A DNA stretch of 64,000 bases, taken from Eubacterium sp. GTDB taxonomy: Bacteria > Bacillota > Clostridia > Oscillospirales > Ruminococcaceae. The translations under genes were made by a program, and so were the position numbers. The notes under the pieces were generated by a model. The model was not told where the DNA came from, did not search any database, and saw only the letters and a program-made list of their open reading frames with translations. The stretch covers positions 29,236 to 93,235 of the forward strand of contig JAISVH010000117.1 of assembly GCA_031271685.1 (NCBI GenBank). Direction: 5' to 3'. This document shows, piece by piece, positions 40,632 to 51,410 of this stretch. The first letter of the stretch is position 1. Every line of letters starts with the position of its first letter.

Positions 40632-41780
40632 GTGTTCGCTTTAGAAAATAAAATAACGCCAAGTGTCTGGACGATTGCCGCTCATGACGGAATATGGGTT
40701 AATCAGCATCTGATGAAAGACTGCGGCCTTGTGCCATATATGTTCCACAAAGTATACGGCTTTCGCCCGGCCATGTTGGGCCGCAGCATCGGAGAGTACA
40801 GATATCTTGAACAAATGCCGGAAATGAGGATGGAATTTCTGTCGGTCAAAGCAGAAGAATATCATGACGAAAGTATACGGTTTTTACAGCATCATTATAA
40901 TGAAATGGACCTTATAGTCCTGCACGGACCTTATCAGCACTACAGCCTTTTTTTGAGCGAATACAAAAAGCTCCGGCCTGACGGCAAAGTGTATATGGCG
41001 CTTGATATGAACAGCTTCTGGGCTGACCGGATCATATGTACGGACCCATGGTTCATAAAATTGCTAGACGAGTGTGACGTTATCGCTACAAGCTGCCGAA
41101 AAATACAAGATCTTTTGAACCGCAAGTGGAGCCGTTGGACAATCCGACACATCCCAAACGGTTTTTATAACATCACCGGCCAGCCTTTATCTGTGTCTCC
41201 GGAACTAAAAGAAAATATCCTTCTAACCGTCGGGCGGATCGGAACGGAGCAAAAGGCGACCCATTTACTTATGGAAGCTTTTGCGATAGCGCACACCGAG
41301 TTAAAAGACTGGCGTTTGCATTTGGTCGGCAGTATAAGCGAAGATTTTCACCCGTATATTCATCAATATTTTCAAAGATTCCCAGAACTTCGCGAAAAAG
41401 TTTCATTCATGGGCATGATTGAGGATAAAGCGGAATTGTACGCGGAATACGCCAAGTCAAAAGTTTTTGTTTTGACTTCCTTTTACGAAGGCGGCGCTCC
41501 AAATGTCGTCGCGGAAGCGCTTTTCCACGGCTGCTACACAGTAACAAGCGACATTGACGCCGCAGAAGAAATTACGAACAGCGGCAGATGCGGCCGAGTA
41601 TTCCCGCTGGGAGATGCCCGGGCTTTGGCTAATATTCTAATGAAAATATGTCCTAACGCCGCGCTTTTTAGCGATACTTTCCCTAAAACTTTAGAGTACG
41701 CTCACCTGCGCTTCGACTGGGAAAAGAATATCAGATACCTTCACCGTTTGCTGTTTGAAGAATATAGTCAGCCAATTTAA
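40632..41780 (+). CDS. Glycosyltransferase family 4-type protein (start uncertain)
   Basis: GRIGTEQKATHLLMEAFA, VFVLTSFYEGGAPNVVAEALFHGCYTVTSDIDAAEEI; aaaggaggtg RBS overlaps the called GTG start. Confidence 0.85.
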   Translation: MFALENKITPSVWTIAAHDGIWVNQHLMKDCGLVPYMFHKVYGFRPAMLGRSIGEYRYLEQMPEMRMEFLSVKAEEYHDESIRFLQHHYNEMDLIVLHGPYQHYSLFLSEYKKLRPDGKVYMALDMNSFWADRIICTDPWFIKLLDECDVIATSCRKIQDLLNRKWSRWTIRHIPNGFYNITGQPLSVSPELKENILLTVGRIGTEQKATHLLMEAFAIAHTELKDWRLHLVGSISEDFHPYIHQYFQRFPELREKVSFMGMIEDKAELYAEYAKSKVFVLTSFYEGGAPNVVAEALFHGCYTVTSDIDAAEEITNSGRCGRVFPLGDARALANILMKICPNAALFSDTFPKTLEYAHLRFDWEKNIRYLHRLLFEEYSQPI

Positions 41781-41948
41781 AAAACCTAAAGTTTTTTTAA
41801 CAGCAGGCAAATTCCGTTGGCAACCTTAAGGTTCGCGACTGACTATGGGCCGCCTTCGGCGGCCCGCGGCGCATACCACGCCTTAAAAACGCATTTAGCG
41901 TTTTTAAAATGACCTTCTGCAACAATAACTGTCTATCGGCAGTTTAAC

Positions 41949-41986
41949 TTTTCAAACATCCGCGGCGGAGACTCGTATGTTTGAAA
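41949..41986. repeat. Family A palindromic short form
   Basis: ttttcaaacatccgcggcggagactcgtatgtttgaaa. Confidence 0.65.
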
Positions 41987-42040
41987 AAAAACGCAAAAGA
42001 AATCCCGCCGATTTAAATAATCAGCGGGATTTCTTTTGCC
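41983..42040 (-). terminator. Rho-independent terminator of the minus-strand tRNA operon
   Basis: gcaaaagaaatcccgc ... gcgggatttcttttgc stem; T-run on the minus strand (aaaaaaa at 41984-41990). Confidence 0.75.
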
Positions 42041-42051
42041 TTGAAACAAAT

Positions 42052-42125
42052 TGGAGGCGCCGCCCGGATTTGAACCGGGGGTCAGGGAGTTGCAGTCCCA
42101 TGCCTTACCACTTGGCTACAGCGCC
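42052..42125 (-). tRNA. tRNA-Cys (GCA)
   Basis: Minus strand GGCGCTGTAGCCAAGTGGTAAGGCATGGGACTGCAACTCCC...GGTTCAAATCCGGGCGGCGCCTCCA; anticodon loop CTGCAAC. Confidence 0.92.
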
Positions 42126-42187
42126 ATGTTTTCTGCCGGCTGTTACGTCGGCGAAAACAGAAGAAAGCTCCCGCTATTGCGGGAACA

Positions 42188-42263
42188 TGGAGCGGATTAC
42201 GAGGCTCGAACTCGCTACCTCCACCTTGGCAAGGTGGCGCTCTACCAGATGAGCTAAATCCGC
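42188..42263 (-). tRNA. tRNA-Gly (GCC)
   Basis: Minus strand GCGGATTTAGCTCATCTGGTAGAGCGCCACCTTGCCAAGGTGG...GTTCGAGCCTCGTAATCCGCTCCA. Confidence 0.95.
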
Positions 42264-42323
42264 AACAATAATAAATAATATGCGACACGCGTCAAAAGAG
42301 AACCATCCGGCAATTCAAAAAAC

Positions 42324-42400
42324 TGGCGACCTGGAAGGGACTCGAACCCTCGACCTCTAGCGTGACAGGCTAGCGTTCTAACCAACTGAACTACCAGGCC
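42324..42400 (-). tRNA. tRNA-Asp (GTC)
   Basis: Minus strand GGCCTGGTAGTTCAGTTGGTTAGAACGCTAGCCTGTCACGCTAG...GGTTCGAGTCCCTTCCAGGTCGCCA. Confidence 0.95.
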
Positions 42401-42542
42401 AAAATATTCTTATTTACTATTAATAAAAACAATAAAACTTGTCCTGCGTCTCGCAGTATCTGATCGCAAAATCCACAGACGCATAAAACAAAGTTTTCCG
42501 CCCGGTTTTCAGGCTGAACCATACTTTTAATATCTGCCGATT

Positions 42543-42618
42543 TGGTGGGAGTTACAGGGCTCGAACCTGTGACCCCCTGCTTGTAAGGCAGGTGCTCTCC
42601 CAGCTGAGCTAAACTCCC
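42543..42618 (-). tRNA. tRNA-Val (TAC)
   Basis: Minus strand GGGAGTTTAGCTCAGCTGGGAGAGCACCTGCCTTACAAGCAGG...GGTTCGAGCCCTGTAACTCCCACCA. Confidence 0.95.
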
Positions 42619-42978
42619 ACATAACGACAGCTATTTTATTATACACATTTATTCAAAGTTTGTCAAGCATTTTTTAATCTTATACCAGAAATTTAGTTTT
42701 ATCTCGAATTTTCATGCTCGCTATCTTATTGCCCCTGCAATAAGCAGCAGATAAAATATCACGTAGGATTTTTGTCGTCAAACAATACAATTTTGCCGCG
42801 AATATCCATTGATATTTGGTGCAGGGGTAATAATTGTCAGAAACGTCCCGTCAAGCCATTTGGGTGGTTAATACTTATCTCCATGAAACTAAATTTCCCT
42901 GACAGTGTCGCGCCAACTATTGCAATTCTATTGAATTTATGTTATACTAAATTTGTTTGGTTACAAAGAAAATAGGAG

Positions 42979-45900
42979 ATGCTTATGAAAACGCTTAAAT
43001 GTATTTCCTGCGCGGTGCTTGCTTGCCTATTATTGATTTGTTCTTTTTCCGGCTGTGAAAAAAGCGAAAACCACGATGAAAATATCTATTATACCAATAT
43101 ACCTACCGTAACGGATGAGGAAAAGAACGCCATCAATAAGCTTAAAGAAGAAAAGGATTTTTTTGTTTACGGCGTTCTTCCAAGCACCGAGGCTTTCTAT
43201 GAAAATGGCGGTGAAATACAAGGATATTCGGCGTTGTTTTGCGATTGGCTCAGTAAAATGTTCGATATCCCGTTTAAGCCGGTAATGTATGACCAAATCG
43301 AGCTAAACGAAGGACTTGATAACAAAACCGTGGATTTCACCGGAGAACTAACAATAACAGAGGGAAGTAAAAACGCCTCGATTTTTATGACTGACACCAT
43401 AGCCGAGCGGATAATAAAAACCTTTCGCATTAAAAACAGCGAGCCATTGAGCGAAATTTCCAAAAAAAGAATGCTAAAATATGTGCTTTTGTCCGACTCG
43501 GAAATCGCGGCCGAATTGCGAGAACATTCCGGTGAGCAGTTCAAAATTATTTTTGTCAAAGATTATAACGAGGCTTATAATTATCTAAAAAGCGGCGAAG
43601 CCGACGCGTTTTTCGACGAAGGCTCTGCCGAAAGCATTTTTGACGATGAATATAAAAATATAATAACCGAAAATTACTTTCCTCTCATTTATTCCTCCGT
43701 TTCTCTGTCCACAAAAAACAAAGAACTAGAGCCAGTTATTAACATCGTTCAAAAAGCGCTTGAAAAAGGATTCGGGCGCATTTTGCCCGTCCTTTATAAC
43801 CAAGGATATCAGGATTATAAAAAACACAAATTCTTTTCTCTGCTCACCGAAGAAGAAAAGGCCTTTATACAAAAAGGCTCCACAATACCATATGTGGCGG
43901 AATTTGACAATTACCCCGTCAGTTTCTACAATGCCTATGAAAAAGAATGGCAGGGCATATCATTTGACGTGCTAGAACAAGTAAAGCTTCTAACGGGGCT
44001 GAATTTTAAACTAATAAACGATGAAAATGACGCTTGGTCAAGCCTATACGAAAAACTTATAAACGGCGAAGCCGCAATGGTCACCGAATTGATCCGGTCA
44101 GAAGAGCGTGAACGAACCAATAATTTTATTTGGCCTGACAACAAAATAATGACCGACCACTATGTGCTTGTCTCAAAATCAGAATATCCCAACATAGGCA
44201 TAAACGAAATATCCAATGTTAATGTGGGCATAATCAAAGACACCGCTTATGCTCAAACGTTTAAAAGCTGGTTTCCCGATCATGAATACATAGAATATTC
44301 TAATACCGAAACAGCGTTTGAGGCCTTAAAAAACGACCAAGTCGAAATGGTTATGTCTAATCAATTCCAACTGCTAATGCTTACCAATTATTATGAACTT
44401 TCGGGATATAAGGCGAATATTATGTTTGAATATCCGTTTTTATCAACCTTCGGATTTCATAAAGATCAAACTTTATTATGCTCCATAGTCGATAAAGCGC
44501 TTAGCCTCACAAAAACGGACGACATATCAGGCCAGTGGATAAGAAAAACTTATGATTATGAGAAAAAAATGGCGCAATCGCAGCTTCCGTGGCTTATTGC
44601 CACTTCAATGCTACTTTTATGCCTGTTGGCTTTGTTGTTTATTTTTTTGCAGAGAAAACACAAAGAGGGCACAAATCTTGAAAAGCTAGTGCAAAATCGT
44701 ACTAACGAGCTTTTAGAGCAGCAAATGCTTATGCATTTACTTAACGATGCCTCCGCGTTTTTAATAAACTCCGATGCTGAAAATTATACAACCGCCGTAG
44801 AGTTCGGAATTGAGGCGATGATCGGTCAGTATATTGAAATAAGCCACATGTATGTTTGGCAAAACTCACTAAACGACGACAGCCAACTGCGCTTTAAGAA
44901 TATATGCGTGTATACCCACAGCAGTTGGAATCAAAAAGAGCTTAACATGTCCGAAAACGGTTTGGAATTTATTTATAAAGATTCCCTGCCGACCTGGGAA
45001 AAAAAGCTATCCGCCGGCGAAATCATAAATGGGTCAATAGACGACCTTTCTATTAAAGAGCGAGCTTTTCTCGAATCATTTAAAATCAAGTCTGTTTTTG
45101 CCTTTCCCATAATACTTGAGAACGGCAACTTTTGGGGATTTGTCAGCTTTGACGACTGCAAAAATAAACGAGAATTTACAGAAATGGAAATGTATGTCCT
45201 GCGTTCATGGGGCATGACTTTGTTCAGCGCAATCCAACGCGAAAAGATCGCTTTAGAGCGCAGCAACACTCTTATAAAGCTTGAAAAAGCGCTCGAGGCC
45301 GCCGAAACCGCTAACCATGCCAAATCAGATTTTTTGGCAAATATGAGCCATGAGATACGCACTCCGATGAATGCTATAATAGGCATGACCACGATTGGCA
45401 AATCATCTCAAGACAAAGAGCGAAAAGATTACTGTTTAAATAAAATCGAAGATGCGTCAAAATATTTGCTTGGAGTTATCAACGATATTTTAGACATGTC
45501 AAAAATTGAAGCAAAAAAATTTGATCTATCAATCACAGAGTTTAAATTCGAAGATATGATCCAGCGAGTTATAAATGTCTCTAGCTTCCGGATGGAAGAA
45601 AAAAAGCAAAATTTCTCCGTAAATATAGACGGTTCTATTCCAAAAATTCTTATAAGCGACGACCAACGATTGGCGCAGGTTATTACAAACCTCTTGGGCA
45701 ACGCGGCAAAATTTACCCCAGAAGGCGGGTCTATCAGCTTAGAAGCAAAATTTTTAGGCAAAGAAAAAAACAATTGCACAATACAAATCTCAGTTACCGA
45801 TAATGGTATAGGGATCAGCCCCGAGCAGCAGCCAGGGATTTTCCAGTCTTTTCAGCAAGCTGAATCAAACACGTCGCGCAAATTCGGCGGAACCGGTTTG

Positions 45901-46470
45901 GGCCTCTCAATTTCTAAAAATATTGTCGAAATGATGGGCGGCAAAATTTGGATAGAATCAGAACTTGGCAAAGGCTCAACTTTCACATTCACCATCCAGG
46001 CACTGCAGGGGATTGAAAAAAAACAAAAAGAAGAAGCAATATCCTCCTACTCTGAAATTATCAAAAAACAGCGAATTCTATTAGCCGAGGATGTTGAAAT
46101 CAACAGAGAAATAGTCCTGTCGATGTTCAGCCCAACATTAAATATCGTAGATTGCGCTGAAAACGGATCTGAGGCCGTTCAAATGTTCAAAGAAGATTCA
46201 GAAAAATATGACATGATTTTTATGGATGTGCAAATGCCGGAAATGGACGGTTACGAAGCAACGCGCCGTATAAGAGCATTGGATATCCCCAAAGCCAAAA
46301 CCATTCCTATTATTGCCATGACCGCGAACGTCTTCCGCGAAGATATAGAGAAATGCTTTGAGGCCGGAATGAACGGCCATGTTGGCAAACCGCTGGATTA
46401 TAAAGAGGTCCTGGATAAGGTTAACAGCATTTTTCAAACATCTGCGGCGGAGCCTCCTGCAATGCTTTAA
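42979..46470 (+). CDS. Hybrid sensor histidine kinase: tandem SBP_bac_3-like sensors, TM, GAF-like, HisKA, HATPase, receiver
   Basis: Lipobox-like N-terminus, two periplasmic binding-like modules, [20 protein letters not shown]-box, [20 protein letters not shown], receiver [22 protein letters not shown]. Confidence 0.92.
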   Translation: MLMKTLKCISCAVLACLLLICSFSGCEKSENHDENIYYTNIPTVTDEEKNAINKLKEEKDFFVYGVLPSTEAFYENGGEIQGYSALFCDWLSKMFDIPFKPVMYDQIELNEGLDNKTVDFTGELTITEGSKNASIFMTDTIAERIIKTFRIKNSEPLSEISKKRMLKYVLLSDSEIAAELREHSGEQFKIIFVKDYNEAYNYLKSGEADAFFDEGSAESIFDDEYKNIITENYFPLIYSSVSLSTKNKELEPVINIVQKALEKGFGRILPVLYNQGYQDYKKHKFFSLLTEEEKAFIQKGSTIPYVAEFDNYPVSFYNAYEKEWQGISFDVLEQVKLLTGLNFKLINDENDAWSSLYEKLINGEAAMVTELIRSEERERTNNFIWPDNKIMTDHYVLVSKSEYPNIGINEISNVNVGIIKDTAYAQTFKSWFPDHEYIEYSNTETAFEALKNDQVEMVMSNQFQLLMLTNYYELSGYKANIMFEYPFLSTFGFHKDQTLLCSIVDKALSLTKTDDISGQWIRKTYDYEKKMAQSQLPWLIATSMLLLCLLALLFIFLQRKHKEGTNLEKLVQNRTNELLEQQMLMHLLNDASAFLINSDAENYTTAVEFGIEAMIGQYIEISHMYVWQNSLNDDSQLRFKNICVYTHSSWNQKELNMSENGLEFIYKDSLPTWEKKLSAGEIINGSIDDLSIKERAFLESFKIKSVFAFPIILENGNFWGFVSFDDCKNKREFTEMEMYVLRSWGMTLFSAIQREKIALERSNTLIKLEKALEAAETANHAKSDFLANMSHEIRTPMNAIIGMTTIGKSSQDKERKDYCLNKIEDASKYLLGVINDILDMSKIEAKKFDLSITEFKFEDMIQRVINVSSFRMEEKKQNFSVNIDGSIPKILISDDQRLAQVITNLLGNAAKFTPEGGSISLEAKFLGKEKNNCTIQISVTDNGIGISPEQQPGIFQSFQQAESNTSRKFGGTGLGLSISKNIVEMMGGKIWIESELGKGSTFTFTIQALQGIEKKQKEEAISSYSEIIKKQRILLAEDVEINREIVLSMFSPTLNIVDCAENGSEAVQMFKEDSEKYDMIFMDVQMPEMDGYEATRRIRALDIPKAKTIPIIAMTANVFREDIEKCFEAGMNGHVGKPLDYKEVLDKVNSIFQTSAAEPPAML

Positions 46471-46528
46471 CAAGCGTTATAGTAAATTAACTGGTTGATT
46501 GAAAATCTCGCCTGCCACCTAGTTATAA
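46433..46528 (+). repeat. Family A repeat overlapping the 3' end of the hybrid kinase
   Basis: ttcaaacatctgcggcggagcctcctgcaatgctttaacaagcgttatagtaaattaactggttgattgaaaatctcgcctgcc... Confidence 0.75.
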
Positions 46529-46558
46529 AAAACCACAGGTCTCCCTGTGGTTTTTTTA
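46527..46558. terminator. Bidirectional Rho-independent terminator
   Basis: aaaaaaccacagg-tctc-cctgtggttttttt between convergent kinase and nifJ. Confidence 0.85.
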
Positions 46559-46595
46559 TTTAACAGCTATAAACTCTCAGCTTTTTATTTTGACC

Positions 46596-49500
46596 TCACT
46601 GCGACAATTTATTATAATATTCTACAAGACCGACAAGGTCGTCGTATTTTTTCTTGGCGTCTTTTGCCGCTTTGTCGAATAGAACTCCTGCCCTGTCAGG
46701 ATTTTGGCGCATAAGCGAATTATAGCGAACCTCGCGCATCATAAATTCTTTATAATCTCCTGTTGGCGCTTTGCTGTCCAACGAAAAAGGAGACTTGCCT
46801 TCCTCCTCCAACGCAGGGTTAAATCTGAATAAGTGCCAATATCCGGCGGCTACGGCATCCTTTTCAACCTGCTGCGCAATGGTTAGTCCTCCCTTGATCC
46901 CATGGTTTATGCAAGGCGCATAAGCAATGATCAAAGAAGGGCCGTCATAGGCTTCCGCCTCTGAAATCGCCTTTAAGCACTGATTCATATCAGCCCCCAT
47001 AGCAATTTGGGTAACATATACATAACCATACTGCATAGCTATTTGAGCTAGATCCTTTTTCTTTACTTCCTTGCCTGCGGCGGCAAATTGAGCTATAGCG
47101 CCGACGGGAGTCGCCTTTGAAGACTGGCCGCCGGTGTTTGAATAAACTTCCGTATCGAACACCATAACATTTACGTTTCTTCCGCTGGCCAAAACATGGT
47201 CAAGACCACCGTATCCAATGTCATACGCCCAACCGTCCCCGCCAAAAATCCAGTTAGATTTTTTAGTAAGATAGTTTTTAAGACGCAATACCTCGCGCCC
47301 GGCGACACAAGCGTCACATCCGCACACTTTTCCGTTGGCTATCCAGTCTTTTTCCCATTCGGTGCCGGACAAATCCGGATTTGTGCCCTCTTCAAGACAT
47401 TTTATATATCTGGCGGTCGCCGCTTGATTAGCCGCCGCATCGTCAAATGTGTCAAGCCATTCCTGGCCCGCCGTTTTAAGGCCTTCCCAACAATACTCAA
47501 TCGCGATCATCTCTTTTGTCAGCCTTGCCGCCCTTGAGCGAAGAGTATCCTGCGCCAAAAACATACCATAACCGAATTCGGCATTGTCTTCAAACAACGA
47601 ATTCGCCCATGCGGGACCTCTGCCCTCTTTGTTTACGGTGTATGGAGTAGAAGGAGCCGATCCACCCCAAATCGAAGAACATCCGGTAGCGTTTGCTATA
47701 TACATCCTGTCGCCAAAAAGCTGGGTGATAAGCTTAGCATAAGGCGTTTCTCCGCACCCCGCGCACGCGCCCGAAAATTCAAGTAGCGGCTGCTTAAATT
47801 GCGAGCCCTTGACAGAAGTAACTTTAAATTTATCAAATGCTTCCGCTTTGTCAGATATAGTCAGACAATAAGAAAAAACGTCCTGCATGGATAACTGGCT
47901 GTCCAACGGCTTCATTACCAGTGCTTTTTGCTTGGCGGGACAAGTGTTTGCGCAAGCTCCGCAACCAGTGCAATCCAACGGGGATAACGTCATCGAATAT
48001 TTCAAACCCAAAAGACCGGTGGCGTCCTTAAGCTTAACTCCCGCGGGGGCATTGGCTGCTTCGTCGTCATTCATAAGGAACGGACGGATAACTGCGTGCG
48101 GACAGACCATTGAACACTGATTGCACTGTATGCAGTTCTCAGGAATCCATTCCGGAACATCTACCGCGATTCCGCGCTTTTCATAAGCGGCGGAACCCTG
48201 CGGGAAGGTGCCATCCGCCATGTCCTTAAAGGTTGAAACAGGCAGCTTGTCTCCTTTTTGGGCATTAACCGGAATAAGTATGTTGTTTACAAAATCGACC
48301 AAATCCTTACGTTCCCCGGTTGCCTTATTAACCGCAAGCTCTCCGGCTGCGTCCGCCCACGAAGCGGGGACATCTACCTTCTTAAACGCATCGGCTCCGC
48401 GCTCGATGGCTTTGTAGTTCATATTGACTATTTCGTCTCCCTTTTTCGCAAAAGACTTATATGCCGCTTTTTTCATATAATCTATCGCCTCGTCAGCCGG
48501 GATAATGTTTGCTATTTTAAAGAAAGCTGACTGCAACACCGTGTTGACACGGTTGCCTAACCCTATTTCCCTAGCTATATCGATAGCGTTGATAATATAA
48601 AAATTAATATCATTTTTTGCGATATATGCTTTTACTGGCGCAGGAATTTTATCCTCAAGCTCGCCAGTCCCCCATTGGCAGTTTAACAAAAAAGAACCTC
48701 CGGGTAATAAATCCCCAACCATATCATATTTATCAATATACGAAGGATTATGGCAGGCGACGAAGTTAGCTTTATTAACAAAATATGTGGACTTGATAGG
48801 CGATTTGCCGAATCTTAAATGCGAAACCGTAACTCCCCCTGATTTTTTAGAGTCATAAGAAAAATATGCCTGAGCATACATATTGGTATGATCGCCGATA
48901 ATCTTGATTGAATTCTTATTTGCCCCGACCGTTCCGTCAGCCCCCAAGCCCCAAAACTTGCAAGAAGTGGTTCCGGCTGGTGTAGTGTCAGGATTCTCGT
49001 TGATCCCAAGCGAAATACCGGTCAAATCATCTTCGATTCCCACCGTGAACTGCGACTTGGTTTCATTTTTATAAACCGCAATCACCTGAGCGGGGTTAAA
49101 GTCCTTTGATCCCAGTCCATAACGACCGGAAAACACTTTCGCGTCCCCAAATTTTCCGGCGCGTTTAAGCGCTGCGACGACGTCAAGATAAAGCGGCTCA
49201 CCTAACGAACCTGGCTCTTTCGTTCGGTCCAACACAGATATTTTCTTAACGGTCGAAGGTATAGCGCTTACAAAGCTGTCCACACAGAAAGGACGGTAAA
49301 GACGAACCTTGACCAATCCCACTTTTTCACCTCGTGATATAAGAAAGTCTATTGTTTCTTCGATAGTGTCGCATCCGCTTCCCATGGCGACGATAATCTG
49401 TTCGGCGTCAGAAGCTCCGTAGTAATTAAATAATTTATAATCCGATCCAATGGCATTGTTCACTTTCTCCATGGTCTCTTCAACAATAGACGGCAAATTG

Positions 49501-50210
49501 TTATAATAAGGGTTACAAGCTTCGCGCGCCTGAAAAAATATATCCGGATTCTGCGCGGTCCCGTGGAGCACAGGTTTTTCAGGATTAAGCGCCCTATCGC
49601 GAAAAGCATCTATGTCATTTTTATCAACAAATTTTTCAAGATCTTCGTTTTCCCAAACATCAATTTTTTGGATCTCGTGAGAAGTGCGGAATCCATCAAA
49701 GAAATGCAAGAAAGGCACCCTCCCCTTAAGAGTGGCGAGATGCGCCACAGCGCCCAAATCCATGACCTCTTGAGGGTTAGTTGAACACAGCATGGCATAC
49801 CCAGTCTGACGGCAGGCATAAACGTCGCTGTGGTCTCCAAATATCGACAACGCATGAGAAGCAAGCGCACGCGCCGAAACATGGATAACGCTCGGAATCA
49901 GCTCGCCCGCTATTTTAAACATATTTGGAATCATCAGCAAAAGCCCCTGAGAAGCGGTATATGTCGTGGTCAAAGCGCCTGCCGAAAGAGAGCCGTGAAC
50001 AGCACCGGCCGCGCCGCCTTCCGATTGCATTTCAACAACTTTTACCTCTTCACCGAACAAATTTTTACGGCCTGCGACCGCCCATGAATCGGTGACTTCA
50101 GCCATTACCGAAGATGGAGTTATGGGATATATAGCCGCGACCTCGGTAAAAGCGTATGAGACATGTCCTGCAGCTGTATTACCGTCCATTGTTAATTTTT
50201 TTCTTGCCAT
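46596..50210 (-). CDS. nifJ: Pyruvate:ferredoxin (flavodoxin) oxidoreductase
   Basis: Single-chain PFOR: MDGNTAAGHVSYAFTEVAAIYPITPSSVMAE, two 4Fe-4S clusters, TPP motif GGDGWAYDIGYGGLDHVLASG, YSNTGGQSSKATP. Confidence 0.97.
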   Translation of the reverse strand: MARKKLTMDGNTAAGHVSYAFTEVAAIYPITPSSVMAEVTDSWAVAGRKNLFGEEVKVVEMQSEGGAAGAVHGSLSAGALTTTYTASQGLLLMIPNMFKIAGELIPSVIHVSARALASHALSIFGDHSDVYACRQTGYAMLCSTNPQEVMDLGAVAHLATLKGRVPFLHFFDGFRTSHEIQKIDVWENEDLEKFVDKNDIDAFRDRALNPEKPVLHGTAQNPDIFFQAREACNPYYNNLPSIVEETMEKVNNAIGSDYKLFNYYGASDAEQIIVAMGSGCDTIEETIDFLISRGEKVGLVKVRLYRPFCVDSFVSAIPSTVKKISVLDRTKEPGSLGEPLYLDVVAALKRAGKFGDAKVFSGRYGLGSKDFNPAQVIAVYKNETKSQFTVGIEDDLTGISLGINENPDTTPAGTTSCKFWGLGADGTVGANKNSIKIIGDHTNMYAQAYFSYDSKKSGGVTVSHLRFGKSPIKSTYFVNKANFVACHNPSYIDKYDMVGDLLPGGSFLLNCQWGTGELEDKIPAPVKAYIAKNDINFYIINAIDIAREIGLGNRVNTVLQSAFFKIANIIPADEAIDYMKKAAYKSFAKKGDEIVNMNYKAIERGADAFKKVDVPASWADAAGELAVNKATGERKDLVDFVNNILIPVNAQKGDKLPVSTFKDMADGTFPQGSAAYEKRGIAVDVPEWIPENCIQCNQCSMVCPHAVIRPFLMNDDEAANAPAGVKLKDATGLLGLKYSMTLSPLDCTGCGACANTCPAKQKALVMKPLDSQLSMQDVFSYCLTISDKAEAFDKFKVTSVKGSQFKQPLLEFSGACAGCGETPYAKLITQLFGDRMYIANATGCSSIWGGSAPSTPYTVNKEGRGPAWANSLFEDNAEFGYGMFLAQDTLRSRAARLTKEMIAIEYCWEGLKTAGQEWLDTFDDAAANQAATARYIKCLEEGTNPDLSGTEWEKDWIANGKVCGCDACVAGREVLRLKNYLTKKSNWIFGGDGWAYDIGYGGLDHVLASGRNVNVMVFDTEVYSNTGGQSSKATPVGAIAQFAAAGKEVKKKDLAQIAMQYGYVYVTQIAMGADMNQCLKAISEAEAYDGPSLIIAYAPCINHGIKGGLTIAQQVEKDAVAAGYWHLFRFNPALEEEGKSPFSLDSKAPTGDYKEFMMREVRYNSLMRQNPDRAGVLFDKAAKDAKKKYDDLVGLVEYYNKLSQ

Positions 50211-50530
50211 TTAATAGACCTCCTTATAATAATTTGGACAAGTTTAATTATACCATAGCCTGAAAATTTTGTAAATAGTAATATTAAACGAAAAAATAAA
50301 TACTTGTTTGTGCGGCGTGTCTCTTTATAAAATTTAAAATATAGCAAGTTTATTTTATCACATTTTAAGTGTTTTTTTCACAAACAAACAAAAAAAAATA
50401 ATTCAAATATTGATTTTTCTCATAAAAATATGTAAAATTACTTGATATTTAAATTTTTATATGCTATCATATGTTGTATCGTATAAACACTAATTTTAAC
50501 AGTATAATATTTTTGAAAGGAATTTCAGAT

Positions 50531-51088
50531 ATGGCAGACACAAAAAAAACATTAACTGAAAAGGCGGCAGAAAAATCTATAACAGCGATAACGGCTTCCG
50601 CCCCAGAAAAAAAAGCTGAAGCGTCACAGTTATCTCCTGTAAAAAAAGAAACTTCTAAAAAAGCTCAACCAACAAAAAGGGCGGCAGAAACGGCAAAAAA
50701 AGCTACCTCTGCAAAAAAAAGCGCTAGCTCTGCAAGAAAAACAGAGGTGGCAAAAAAAGCGTCACAGTCAAACGAAATTAATCTCGATACTATTACAACC
50801 GCATTATGGAAAAGATTTGAAAAAGCCGATGTTTCAGAAATTAAAGGTGTTATCGCCATTCAGATTGAAGTTGACAATCTAGGTATCTTTTTTATTTGCG
50901 TAAAAAATGGTGAAAAACATATTATACAGTCGGTTTATAACGACAGGGACGGTACATTATGCTGTAGCGCAAATGATATTATGGCCATCGCTAAAGGGGG
51001 ATTTGATTTTCTATCCGCCATCAAAAACGGCACACTTAGATATCAGGGAGATGTCACGAAAGGCCTTCAGTTAAAGGCTTTGTTTTGA
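50531..51088 (+). CDS. Ala/Lys-rich N-terminus fused to SCP2-like domain
   Basis: ATG at 50531 after gaaagga; Lys/Ala-rich about 80-aa tail (KKATSAKKSASSARKTEVAKKAS) then ALWKRFEKADVSEIKGVIAIQIEV...CSANDIMAIAKGGFDFLSAIKNGTLRYQGDVTKGLQLKALF. Confidence 0.65.
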   Translation: MADTKKTLTEKAAEKSITAITASAPEKKAEASQLSPVKKETSKKAQPTKRAAETAKKATSAKKSASSARKTEVAKKASQSNEINLDTITTALWKRFEKADVSEIKGVIAIQIEVDNLGIFFICVKNGEKHIIQSVYNDRDGTLCCSANDIMAIAKGGFDFLSAIKNGTLRYQGDVTKGLQLKALF

Positions 51089-51410
51089 TTATTGTTTTTA
51101 AAAAATTATCATAAAATGGCATTACAATAACAGCCTCGTTTAATTGAATTTTATTCCAAAAATTTAACATATGTAAAAATTTTGTATATTTTTGGTTTAA
51201 TTTCAAATAAATAGGCTGTTATTATTTAGTAAAAAAATGTTAATTATTTATTAAAATAATCTTGAAATATTTTAAAAATATGCTATAATGTTTTTTATAA
51301 GCTTTTTATTTAAGAATAAAAATTTATTAAAAATTATCGGCAAATATGGAAAATAAAGTGAGTTTTTGTATCCGCACAATTTTATAATATTTTTAGCGGA
51401 GGGGAATAAA

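Noticed and set aside
41977-42288. ORFs on both strands overlapping 42052-42263
   Set aside because: They lie across tRNA-Cys and tRNA-Gly genes and a terminator; translations are low-complexity and tRNA-derived.
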